Assembly: GCF_030463535.1 (NCBI RefSeq)
Contig: NC_132881.1
Span: forward strand, 8,332,026-8,396,025
Source of the DNA: Salminus brasiliensis
Taxonomy: Eukaryota > Chordata > Actinopteri > Characiformes > Bryconidae
Reading direction: 5' to 3'
DNA length: 64,000 bases
The notes beneath the pieces were generated by a model that saw nothing but the letters and a program-made list of their open reading frames with translations, had not been told where the DNA came from and did not search any database. Below are positions 54,201 through 64,000 of the stretch, piece by piece. Position 1 is the first letter of the stretch. Every line of letters begins with the position of its first letter. Position numbers and translations under genes: made by a program.

Positions 54201-57200
54201 TCCATGATGTCGCAAAACCCATATCACAGGACTATTAAACAACACCAGGCCTTATTCTTTTATACAAGTATTATATGAATATATGATATGAAGTATTCCT
54301 TCCACCTCAGTTCAAATTGTATTACTCTTGTTCCCTCTTTTGATTACGGAGGGACACTGAAGACACTTTGCGGATAAAAGTACTGGCCCACCTGCTCAGT
54401 CGTTGTTTCTTCCAAAATCAAGGGTATAATACAAATCCTGCTTTATCTTGGTTCTGTTGAAGTACCTGTCTCTACTGTCCTACTTTTGGAGCATTGCTGT
54501 GAACATTTGATTGCATTCAGACTAAGAGCGTTAGTGAGGTCAGGATATAGGATGATCCCAACATCCCAAAGTATTGGATAGAGCACCATCATTTTAGTAA
54601 ACACAGGCTCACTGCTTCACAGCTGAATGCTGGGGTCTTTATATCATTCTAGATCACGCCTGGCATTAGGCATGGGGGTCAAGAGGTTCATGGTTATCTT
54701 ATGGTTATACAAGCTGTGTATGTAGCTTTGCATCTCTGTGTCAGCAATGCGTGCAACTTAAAGTACCATTGCTGACACAGAGGCAAATTGACAATTGACA
54801 TTTTTTTGTAAGTAAATCCACAAATCATACAATTATTACTACTACATCTAATTGGAATTATTATTATTATCATCATCTACAAGCTAATATTAAGTAATAC
54901 TACCACCAAGTAGAAGAGACTACAGTTAGAAATTAGTAAGATTGGTACTGGCCAATCTGATGTCAAATCAATATCACTATTAAATGAACATTTTACCTTG
55001 ATTATAATTAATAAACAATTATATAAGCTGCTCGAGTTGCTCGGAGCTTGGTGTTTGAGTTTTCCCCTCAAATTGCTTTCATGTAGAGCTGGGCAATATG
55101 ATGATATTTCATTGTACTGTGGTAAATTTTGCTATTGTAATACACAATATGCTTTTCTAAGCATATCGAGGATATTGTTAGGGCTTAATAAACACTGATC
55201 AACTTCAAAGTTTCTCTACAAACTGTGTAATTAGACCAGTTTTATTAGATGGAGAGCAGCAGATGTGAATGTGACTATCTGAATAGTAGTTATTGTAAGA
55301 ATAAATGATAAATATTGTGTATCGTCTATATACGGTGTAATGTCTTTAAATATTGTGGTATTGTATTTTTGCCATATCGCCCAGCACTTTCAAGTCATTT
55401 GTTGCCTTTAAATGGGATGGGGCAGAGTCACATGGACACACAGGTGGGTAAAGTACCAACAGAAGAGAAAAATAATGGATAAACAAGGGCATAATTACAT
55501 AAATTAGGCATTTTGATTACATTTCGATTATTCGCCCTGCCCTTCGCAAGACCCTAGGTAATATGATATTACAAATATTCTTGTCTTAAGTAAATCAAGT
55601 TATGACTATTTAAACAGGTCATTAAAAGGGAATAATTTAAATTCATAGTGTAATTACTTGAACTGGACTGAGCAAGTAAACATATGTCCTCTGTGGATCA
55701 GTCTAATAATTTGATTCCAATATGCATACTGATATGTAATGCAAACTCTGGCATTGGCATGACCACAGGAAAGATAATGAATCAGTTGTGGTCTAGCAAC
55801 TATAATGTTTCTAACAAACATCTAAATCAATAAAATTGTAAAAATTTATGACATTTAGCTGACGCTCTTATCCAGAACGACTTACAAGGTAACTCGTATT
55901 ACAGAGGTGGGCCAATAGTGTTAGGAGTCTTGCCCAAGGACTCTTATTGGTGTAGTGCAGCATAGTCACCCAGACCGGGAATCAAACCCACGTCTCACAC
56001 ATGGCTCACTGGCAGGTAGTGGTGTTATCTGTTGTGCCACACCAACCACAAAACTAGGGGCAGTGAGCACACGCACACTCCAACTCCAGCGCCCGTGGAG
56101 CAGAGAGGGTGAAGGGCCTTGCTCAAGGGCCAAACAATGGCAGCTTGCCGCGCCCGGGTATCAAACCCACAATCCTGTCATCAACAGCCCGAAGCTCTTA
56201 ACCGCTGAGCCACCACTGCCATCATGTGCAGTCTCTTTAAAAGCAGATCCAACAGAGTTACAGACATCAAGTAACACAGTGTTAACAAAGTTCCTTCTCC
56301 TGAATGAAACTAACAGCTTTCAAAAATGTAGCTGCCTAATGCCATTGTTAGTCCTTTTTGTGATGAGCAGAGACTACTGATCTCAAACGGCTCCCTCCTA
56401 TATGGTATATAGTATTACTTAAAAGTTTACAGGGCTACATGAACCTCTTCAGCAGAGTCACACTGACTGCTCAGGCCTTGGAGACTGGAGAGTGTTTATT
56501 TTTTTTCAGGGGGCTGAGATGTTCTGCTGAACACTGTCATTAGGAAGCTTTTGCTGTGTTGGCAGAATTGAAGCTCGGCGGCAAAAGTATGAACTATGTG
56601 ACAACAAGCTATCAGAGTGACATGATATGGGTATGGCCCCTGCAGGTCTGTTCTACACAGCACTGAGTTGAAATCTTTTTTTCTCATCCACTCAGGTCAT
56701 CTCATTCACCTATTCAGACTTTAAGACTTTAAAAAGTTCTGACGTACAGAGACTTATTGTTCCTGCAGAAGATTCAGTGACATGAGATAACAACGTTTTG
56801 CACATCTGCTGGAGTGGAGCCTTTTACTGTCATCTGAGCTGAACAATAAGATGTTACATAGACACGTAGCCATGTTGACAGATTCCATCTAATCGGTAGG
56901 TTTTGTGCTTTAAAATCCTAGAATTATGAATATATTTGATTCTAATACAAGTCAAATATTGAATCTACATATAATTTGCATGAAGGTATAGTTACTTTAA
57001 CCAAGTCTGTGTTGGTACACGCTTTTGTGAAGGTGTTGACCTGCCGTAATAATTTTACTCCAACACCTTACCTATCGTCACGGTCAAACAGAAACCTTAT
57101 TAAAGTCACATGTGAGTCAGATTTGTAACACATCAAAATGACTAAGGTAATGTACTGGCCTTGATGACGTTATCCTCACATAGCAGAGTAAAAAACTGCT

Positions 57201-59664
57201 AAATAACACTGCTCAAAGGTCAATTTCACACAGTCAGACACAGCCCAGACTCATATGATAAACACAATTCTCACCGCTGTGTTACTGCACCAAGATTTAG
57301 GGACAGCTTTTGTTGTTTTTTTATATTTATGATATACCCAAAAACAAGTATACTTCGAGCATAAGTGCAAAGGTATTTCGTTTGCACTCACTGGTCGTCT
57401 TGGGTGACACGTATGAACTTGTACTTTTCAACAAGGGGTATCAGTGAGTCAATCAATCAGTGACTCAGTAAAAAGACACTGAATCTTACAGGCTGGCCTT
57501 CTGAACTGCTCAACAAAACAAATACCTGTCAAAAAGTTCCTGTCCAGAATAAAGACAAGGTAGAATTCTAGACGTGGTCCTTTTTTTTTTTCTTTTTTTT
57601 TTCCCCCAAACGACTCAGAAAGGCTGTGCAAATGGAGCTTCCAGTAAACAGCTCACCAAATAAATAAGACCAGAGATCTTGCTGCTGCACACACCTAAAA
57701 ATAAGGTCCCAAAATTGGTTCTTTGGAGCATTTTTAAAGAAGGACAACCTATGGTTCACTAAAGAGCATTTCAATTCAAGGTCAGTTGGTGAAACATCTC
57801 TCCCCCTCTTAGATATTCCACGATCAAATGTGAGTCTTATTATTCAAAAAATAGAAGTGTTTAGCAACCACATGAACTTTGCCACAAAAGTATGCTGAGG
57901 TACATAGTGCATACAGGCCCCGGCACTCTTATAAGAGCTGTAAGAGCCGCGTGGTATTAATGCCCATGTATTCAGTAGGGGATATCCTGTGGTGTCCCAG
58001 TACTTTTGTCCATACAGTGCATGTAGCACACAGCCACACACCACTGACTACAGAAGGTCAAGGATCAATATTTTTAGGGCTTGAATCAGTCTGCTTTAGT
58101 CGGAGAACGATTGCATTGACATGAAAGTTGTTTAAGAATCCATAATTTGCTGACTGATGATCTTTTAAAGCAAATTACTGGATAATTAATACCTATATAC
58201 AACAGAAAAACTTTTTAATTACTAGGGCTGCTCTTAGTTAGCTACAGTTTCCGCAGCACACTCAGCACAGTGGACGCATTTAATACTTATCAGGTACATC
58301 TACCATGTAGATGCACTTTGTAGGTCCACAAAACCCCATATTGTGACATGCAACATTTTAGTCATGGTCTACCCTGTATCAAAGGAAAAGGACCATCACT
58401 AGATCTGTGCTGAGCAGATATTATTTGGATGATGAACCATCTTCAGTACAGCAGTGACATGGACGTTGTAGAAGCGTGTTAGCGTGCCATGAATCAGGCA
58501 CAGCAGCATTTCTGGGTATTTTTAAACACTGCGTAATGTGTAAGGCCACTCCTTGGGTGCCCAGCCTTACAAGAGTGCCAATACAAGCTGCAACACCAAC
58601 CTTCCACACCTGGCTATGATATTTAGCTGCCATTTAAGATCATTATACAACTAATTAGTTCAATTATGTGTATTAGGTTCATGTTGGATGTTCTGGAGCT
58701 GGGCTGGGTATCTGCATTTCTGGTTCTTGTTTCACTGGCAGAACATTTTATTTTCTTGGTGTGGTACCTCCTGAGAACAAGTCTGTTATTGCCTCTTAAA
58801 TGATACCGCATATTATTTAACAGCACTTTCCTGAAGCTCCTGAAGTTTTTTTTTTTTTTACTTCTAGTTATTATTTAAACATCTTAGCCTCTGCACTTTA
58901 CACCACAAATCAATATGATCCATTAGCTTTACTCTAGAAATACTTACTTTAATCTCATCCAGATTAACCCTGCAGTTGTTCACCATGGCAACAAAGTGGT
59001 GAGCGTTCACCTCATCCAGCAGAACATAAACAGGTACGTTGCGCATTGCTGCATTCAGGATATCAGCAAAGATGTCCACATCCGTAAACATGTCCATCGC
59101 CACGGCAACCACCTTTGATGAACACACAGGGAGAAAGGCACCTCACTCTCACTGATTTTCGCAACACAACGACACGTCATAATTTCCGCATGCATCAGCA
59201 AAATGAGTACGAAAACCTACTTGTTGTGCATTCTTGATCATTCTGCGGACCTGCTCCTTGATGCTCGGCATCTCCGGGTCGGAGGGGTTGACTAAGGTAG
59301 TGATTTCCGTGGGTCCGGCAAATCTGTGTTCTTGTGGCCACCCCAGGTCAAGACCTGGGGCATCAAGGTCCGAATGAATTGGCCAGTAAGTGTCTGAGGA
59401 ACCATCTCCATCTCCAATCACGTATCTTCTATCTGCTTGCGGCCTCTGGCACGGCACCTGCACCATACCCTTGATGTACTCAATCTCCGGCCGGGATAAG
59501 AAATCCACCACGTTGGCTTCCTGTAGGAATCCATAGTAACCCTCCAAGTCAGCCTCGATTAGGGCATCGATTGCCAGGCGGTATTCCTCGCGGTAGTGTG
59601 GGGGCAGGAAGTTGGGGTCCAGAGGGTTGTCCCCAGCTGAGGAACACTGAGATCGGCGCGCCAT
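48282..59664 (-). CDS. fam83h: FAM83H (DUF1669 protein) with expanded C-terminal region
   Basis: FAM83 proteins share an N-terminal DUF1669 (pseudo-phospholipase D) that recruits casein kinase 1; FAM83H organises keratin filaments, and human truncations cause amelogenesis imperfecta. Coding exons: 59664-59221 (residues 1-148, start MARRSQCSSAGDNPLDP, the FAM83H start), 59112-58948 (149-203, VVAVAMDMFTDVDIF), 52962-52838 (204-245, GKSFKGQMMNRFILVDC), and 52734 to 48324 or 48282 (from FMWSFEKINR). All junctions keep frame. The CK1-binding F-x-x-x-F is F269/F273 in TFDEEFRILFAQ. The active-site HxK of true phospholipase D is absent. Total is 1715 residues to the last motif (MRKEKRVYSRFQ) or 1728 to the in-frame stop, against about 1180 in human. 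The extra length is Ser/Thr/Gln/His-rich and includes a 26-residue tandem repeat. A good donor follows YSRFQ, so a further exon may exist. Intron 3 is about 6 kb. Confidence 0.9.
49651..50218 (-). repeat. fam83h: Seven-copy 78-bp coding minisatellite in fam83h
   Basis: Units start at 49651, 49729, 49807, 49885, 49963, 50041 and 50119, each exactly 78 bp, with a partial eighth at 50197. They encode about residues 1091-1273 of FAM83H as a 26-residue repeat of the type TGPSQPPSAASLAEGTDTAQ followed by HTTVAK. The copies from 49963 to 50196 are nearly identical; outer ones are more diverged. The length is a multiple of three, so copy changes keep the frame. Confidence 0.95.
53961..54668. repeat. 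Large inverted repeat made of two MITE copies
   Basis: The arms are 53961-54173 (reverse) and about 54427-54668 (forward), roughly 85-90% alike by eye, with a spacer of about 250 bp. Both arms carry gctttatcttggtt, ttgaagtacctgtct, ttggagcattgctg, ttggatagagcaccatcat and cacgcctggcatt or a near match. The sequence belongs to the family at 40326-40745. It lies in fam83h intron 3. Confidence 0.8.
55086..55392. mobile_element. MITE with 'agctgggcaatatgatgata' ends
   Basis: The left end agctgggcaatatgatgat and the right end (reverse) agtgctgggcgatatggc are inverted repeats. It is about 300 bp without coding capacity, in fam83h intron 3. A partial copy is at 38544-38640. Confidence 0.65.
55845..56050 (-). 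mobile_element. tRNA-derived SINE (second copy of the 30.1-kb family)
   Basis: It shares gacgctcttatccagaacg, cttgcccaaggactcttat and caccaaccacaa with 30091-30314, and a reversed box-B-like gaatcaaaccc near 55980. Confidence 0.7.
56050..56222 (-). mobile_element. tRNA-derived SINE adjoining the previous one
   Basis: Reverse copy of the SINE at 25860-26060 (gcagagagggtgaagggcc, ccttgctcaagggcc, tatcaaacccacaatcc). Its head reads gctcttaaccgctgagcc in reverse. Confidence 0.7.
57850..58035. mobile_element. MITE fragment, 'ggacaaaagtattggg' family
   Basis: It ends tcccagtacttttgtccat then acagtgca, the terminal repeat of the element at 43851-44339. The left half is degraded. Confidence 0.5.
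58240..58640. mobile_element. Dispersed non-coding repeat (MITE-like)
   Basis: The pieces agatattatttggatgatga, acagcagtgacatggacgt and 'tttttaaacactgcgtaa' resemble a common otophysan fish repeat. The minus-strand open frame of 70 codons inside it is not a gene. Confidence 0.45.
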
Positions 59665-60025
59665 ATCCAGCCTAGGGGGAGGAAGGGTGGACGGTGTGTA
59701 AGACTCATCTCATAAACAAGCTAAATACATACACAGACATAAACAGAGAGACATATAAAGCTTGCAGCTAATAGTTAATAGGTAAACAGTAATCCACATG
59801 ACATTAGAGGCACCTCTTGTAGTCTCAGACTCTGATTACAGCAAGATCCAGGTCTGGGTCGACATTCTTCAATCTGATAGAGCACTACCAAACATCTGGA
59901 CTGGGCACAAATACACAAATATTAGGCCTGTAGACTTTCTGTTTCACTCGACCTGCCACTCCTCGCCAGTGCTGAGCGTCTGCTTGGTTAGATGAAGTGT
60001 AATGGGTGTGTCTTGAAGGACAAAC

Positions 60026-60070
60026 AGTGAAAATAGTGAAAATAGTGAACACAGTGAAAATAGTGAAAAC
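60026..60070. repeat. Short minisatellite of 9-12 bp units
   Basis: About five units of the type agtgaaaat/agtgaacac in the first fam83h intron. Confidence 0.8.
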
Positions 60071-60376
60071 TTTAAAAGACACAATACCTCAGCTGGTTAT
60101 GTCTCAGTTATCCCAGAGCCCTAAAAACACACAGCTAGTTAACTATGGACAACACTGTAGAGCTGAACTGTCTCCTATGAAGAGGAATGGGAAGTTCACC
60201 CTTCTACCCTGGAAAGTTTCAGCGACTGTCTGAAAGAGGACAAAGCTAACCTAGCCTTCAGATTAGTTACATTCACCACTCCGGGACTATATTTTGTCCA
60301 AATGCTCATAAAACAACACGAAAACCAGCAGCTAGCACTAGCTATCCAGCTATCTAATAGCGAACTCCTGACTTAC

Positions 60377-60660
60377 CAGCGGGGCGGCGGGGCGGCGGGG
60401 CTGTGCTTCCTCTGGGTTGAGCTACAGCTACAGTCCCACCGTCTGACGAAATGCTAGCGAGCTACATTCCGGTGGCAGGCAGGACTCGTCTTGATGAAAA
60501 CACGTTTCAGTCGCTCTGCCAGAACCAGTTTTGGAGTGTTCTCGGCAGTAGAGCCGCGGGTATGTCAGAGAAAGAGGAGGAGAACCTCTTGGCCTTTTCC
60601 AGCTTCAGTCCTGGCGTGTTCACGGCTCTCAGGGGAGCAAACTGAGCGCCTACATAGCTG
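60377..60660 (-). promoter_or_regulatory. fam83h: fam83h first (non-coding) exon and promoter region
   Basis: On the minus strand a GC-rich stretch (CCCCGCCGCCCCGCCGCCCC) ends in a donor: CCCCGCTG then gtaagtcagg at 60376-60367. The next exon starts at 59671 after a pyrimidine tract and has the ATG at 59662-59664. The region is CpG-rich. The transcription start is not determinable by eye. Confidence 0.6.
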
Positions 60661-60720
60661 GAAACAGTCGGGCATGCCTCTCCCATTGGACGGCGTTTAC
60701 ACTGCAGGAGAGGTTCTCGC

Positions 60721-60900
60721 TTTAATTAATAAATTAATTAATAAATAAATAAATAAATAAATAAATAACCAGCTCTGTCCCCACGTGTGCACGTGTGGCC
60801 AAATAAATAAATAAATAAATTAATAAATAAATAAATAAATATATAACCAGCTCTGTCCCCACGTGTGGCCAAATAAATAAATAAATAAATAAATAATTAT
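60721..60900. repeat. (AAAT)n array with two copies of an embedded 24-bp module
   Basis: Runs of aaat/taaa units are interrupted twice by ccagctctgtccccacgtgt followed by ggcc (near 60769 and 60847). The first copy has an extra gcacgtgt. It abuts the fam83h promoter region. Confidence 0.85.
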
Positions 60901-63405
60901 TTTTAATATGAACAATATTATAATTTTTTTTTGTTGTATACAGTTTATTTATACAGTTATAAATACAGTTATACAGTATAGTTATAAAGAAATATATAGT
61001 TATAGTTATTTATAAAGAAATACCAAGGGCTCAGATTTGTATATGCTTGTAAGGGCTGTGGCCTTATAACTTTGGGGCTTGGTGCAGAAATGAACCTGCA
61101 AGAAGTAGTGTACAAACCAGGGAGCCTTGGGCGCGACACAATATGCTGCCTCACACACATAACACACATAAGTGTCAAAATTCAGAATTTGTTAACCGCC
61201 CTGCTGTATAATAATAGTAATAGTGCTCTATGAAGTGATCTAGATTCTCACATTTAGGGGATAGTGAACACAGGGCACAGTTTGGAACACAGCTTTTTTT
61301 TTTTTTTCAACAACCATGGGGCAGCCAAGGCCTTCCTTTAATCAGCTGGCTAGTCCTCTGGAAATGTAAATATTTGATGGCCACAAATCCTTTTGTTTCC
61401 TCGGGCTACATCCACTCTACTCTCTTTCCATCCAGAACTACGGACTCTGCGCCTGTGTCATTCTAACACGGCTAACTAAAGCAACCGTCTGAAAGATGAT
61501 GTAGGGGGTCATGAAATTGCCCAGTTAATAAGTTTATGTCCTTCCCCCTCCTCGCAGTCACAAATCGTGTTGTCCAGTGTCCAAATAAATAGAAGATTGC
61601 CTTGTGGCAAATATGCACATGTAACAAATACCATCAAATTCCTGGAAGCAAACATCACACAGTCTTGAAAAATACAACAGTAATAAAAGATGTGAAAATA
61701 ATACTAATAATCTTGAACACACCTCAAAATCCACAATGGACTACCTCGAGAGGCCAGGCAAGGCCCGCACAGTACCCACCCAAATCTTTATCCAAATCTG
61801 TGGATAAAGCAGTGCATGCAAGATGGCCCAAGAGTCTTACAAAACTGGGTACAAATACCCCAATCAAGAATGGCAGGACTCCTAGCTCATTACAAAAAGT
61901 CTTTACAAGCTGTGATACTTGCCAAAGGGGGTGTAATGGCCATGCATGGTGCCCAGATGTTTGCTTCGGGCCTTTTTCTTATTTAGCAACACATGAGCTG
62001 CAAAGCACTGTTTATTAATAGAGGTCATAAACGGAGATGTTCATTCTATCTGATACTAGGGTGATTAACGTAATGCCAATACTGATACTCAAGTCTCCTC
62101 AGGCAAACAGGCAAAATATTTGTGATTTCTATAGTGCAATGTAATTACCATAAAGTATGTGTTCATATAAATATATATATTCATATTAGAGGTTTTAAAA
62201 AGCATGTATCAATTCACAAAGCGACATCATCCTCTATCTGCCCATTCTTATTCTGTAGGTCCTGTTTAGTCCTTCTGAAGCGTGGGGGTCAAGTTTTTTC
62301 TCACGATCTATATGCCCATATGCACGTACACTTAAAGGTCCATTGTAGGACTGAAGAGAATTGAAGAGTAATTGCCTTTTCCTCCTTGCCAGCTGGCTCT
62401 GCTTGGCCAGTACACATCATAAAAGTCTTGGTCTCATATATCAGTTATTGTGGAACGGGTTTGACTTTGCACAGTTTCAACTTTCAGAACTCTGATCTCA
62501 CAGTGCCTACAGCACCTACGGCTATAACACGGATGATGTTTCTGTGGTTGAGCCAGAGAAAACAGCCTGAATTGTCAGTCATGTGATTTCCAGTGACTGA
62601 GGTTGTGCTTTAGAAAAAATAGTTTGCCCCTCAAGGGTAAACTCCAACAATGACCTTGCTTTATCTTTTTGCCAGGCGGTGCCAGTATTTGTCTTGAAAC
62701 ATCTTGCTATTTAACAGAATAAAGGTCAACAACCATTTGCTCACTGGCTCATTTCATCTGTGTGTTCTATGAGTAATAAACTTTGGCATGTTGTGTTACT
62801 TCATACTCTCCTACCTGTCATAGACTCTGCCCTAGGAGACTTTACTCAGCCACTCTTGATTAATGACATAAACATACAGCATAAAACACATACAGTCACA
62901 AAAGATAAGTATCCTTGGTAAAATGACATATTTATGAATCTTTGTTTTTTGGTTACATAAAATACATCATTTTGAATGTTTCCTGTTGCGAGTCACTCTA
63001 AGGAATGGATACTCTTTTCAAAGACAAAAATAATGCAACGACAATTTAAGCCTGTATCAATCCTGTACCGTTCAAGCCTATCACATTCAAAACTGTTATG
63101 AGGTTGAAGGTTTGGTAGTAAAATGGCTAATGCTTTTCTATGCTAGCAAATGCTATTGTAAAAAATGATGTTTTTCACATCCGATGTTTCTGTACTTTGC
63201 ATTAAGCCAGATAAAACTGATATCTAAAAATAGTTTTATATACTAGTTTCACAAAAATTTGTGAAAATTGTGAAAAAAGTACATTTTTGTTCATGATTTG
63301 ATTAAAAAAGATCAAATATTCATACATTAAATGTAAAGTGACCTCAAATTATTAGAATATTTCATAAGATCAAATTATACAAAAATGTTCCATTTCTAAA
63401 AAGTA
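60901..63405. other. Intergenic stretch upstream of fam83h
   Basis: No gene recognised. It includes an open frame of 138 codons at 61602-62018 (plus strand) with no similarity that I can name, low-complexity A/T and a T-run at 61291-61306. Confidence 0.4.
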
Positions 63406-63409
63406 TGTT

Positions 63410-63960
63410 CATCAACACACAACATTGGACTTTGGACTATGAATTACTGCATCAGTGCAACGTGCCATGGAGGCAACCAGCTTGTGGCACTGCTGAGATG
63501 TAATTGAGGCCCAGGATACTCTGAAAGTGGCCTTCAGCTTATCTGTATTGCTGGATAGCGTGTTTCTCATCTTCGTCCTGGCAATACCCTGTAGATTCTC
63601 TACGGGGTTCAGGTCTGGAGAGTTTGCTGTATTGTACCTCCTCCTGGGCAGGTGCTAAGTCCTGCTGGAAAAGAAAAACGGCATGCTGCATTGACTTTGG
63701 ACTTAATAATACACAGTGGACCAACACCAGCAGATGACATGGCACCCCAAACTGGACTTGGATTCTGTGCCTTTCCACTTATCCTCCAGACTCTTAGACC
63801 TCTAGCCCCTCAGACTATCAAAATGTGCTCAAGTCTAGGTTTGACCCACCGCTGACATGTACACTTGAGAAGAGGCTACAGAACAGCAGTGCAAGCTTGC
63901 ACTTGGTGTGCAATTAGGTGAGTTTATGAGGTGAGTTCCTGTCCTCTGACGCACTGGTTG
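63410..63960 (-). mobile_element. Decayed Tc1-like transposon, C-terminal part
   Basis: On the minus strand the pieces LFQQDLAPAQ, SPDLNPVENLQGIARTKMRN and SWASITSQQCHKLVASMARC can be read in order with frame changes. They correspond to the region from the second catalytic aspartate to the C-terminus of a fish Tc1 transposase. The N-terminal part is degraded or beyond the window. Same family as 20425-21550. Confidence 0.75.
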
Positions 63961-64000
63961 CTCCTGTGCTTCAGGCTGCTCTTTCTGCCTTCAAGTGTAC

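Overview
This is a window of animal nuclear DNA, almost certainly from a ray-finned (teleost) fish. It has split genes with GT-AG introns, vertebrate gene families with fish-like sequence, many Tc1/mariner relics, tRNA-derived SINEs, LINE 3' ends of the L2 type and AT-rich introns. The repeat families recall otophysan fish (characins, catfish, electric fishes), but that is an inference. No bacterial-type operons, CRISPR arrays or prophages are present.

Layout. (1) 2.9-26.7 kb, minus strand: a complete herc4 gene (RCC1-propeller HECT ubiquitin ligase). I could join 23 coding exons into one uninterrupted 1051-residue frame, with a non-coding first exon in a CpG-rich promoter near 26.5 kb. Its introns hold an intact Tc1-like transposon (13.7-15.3 kb), a hAT-like element (16.3-17.3 kb), decayed Tc1 copies and a nine-copy array of a 165-bp unit carrying tRNA-like promoter boxes (24.4-25.9 kb). 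(2) 27-31 kb: an intergenic repeat-rich stretch with a diverged direct duplication, LINE ends and a SINE nested in a LINE. (3) 31.3-37.3 kb, plus strand: a candidate small gene of four phase-0 exons coding for 82 residues with a hydrophobic N-terminus. I recognise no family, and it is the most novel item in the window. (4) 41.5-43.4 kb, minus: a complete five-exon adtrp (AIG1/ADTRP FAHFA hydrolase family, 230 residues). (5) 48.3-60.6 kb, minus: fam83h, with the DUF1669 pseudo-phospholipase D domain in the first coding exons and a very large last exon containing seven copies of a 78-bp coding repeat. (6) 60.7-64 kb: repeats and a decayed Tc1 copy; no gene recognised.

The genes do not form a pathway. 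HERC4 works in ubiquitin transfer, ADTRP in hydrolysis of fatty-acid esters of hydroxy fatty acids, and FAM83H in casein kinase 1 recruitment and keratin organisation. The human counterparts of herc4, adtrp and fam83h lie on different chromosomes, so this neighbourhood reflects fish-lineage rearrangement. Exon boundaries were set by eye from splice consensus, frame continuity and remembered family similarity; no alignment or expression data were available.
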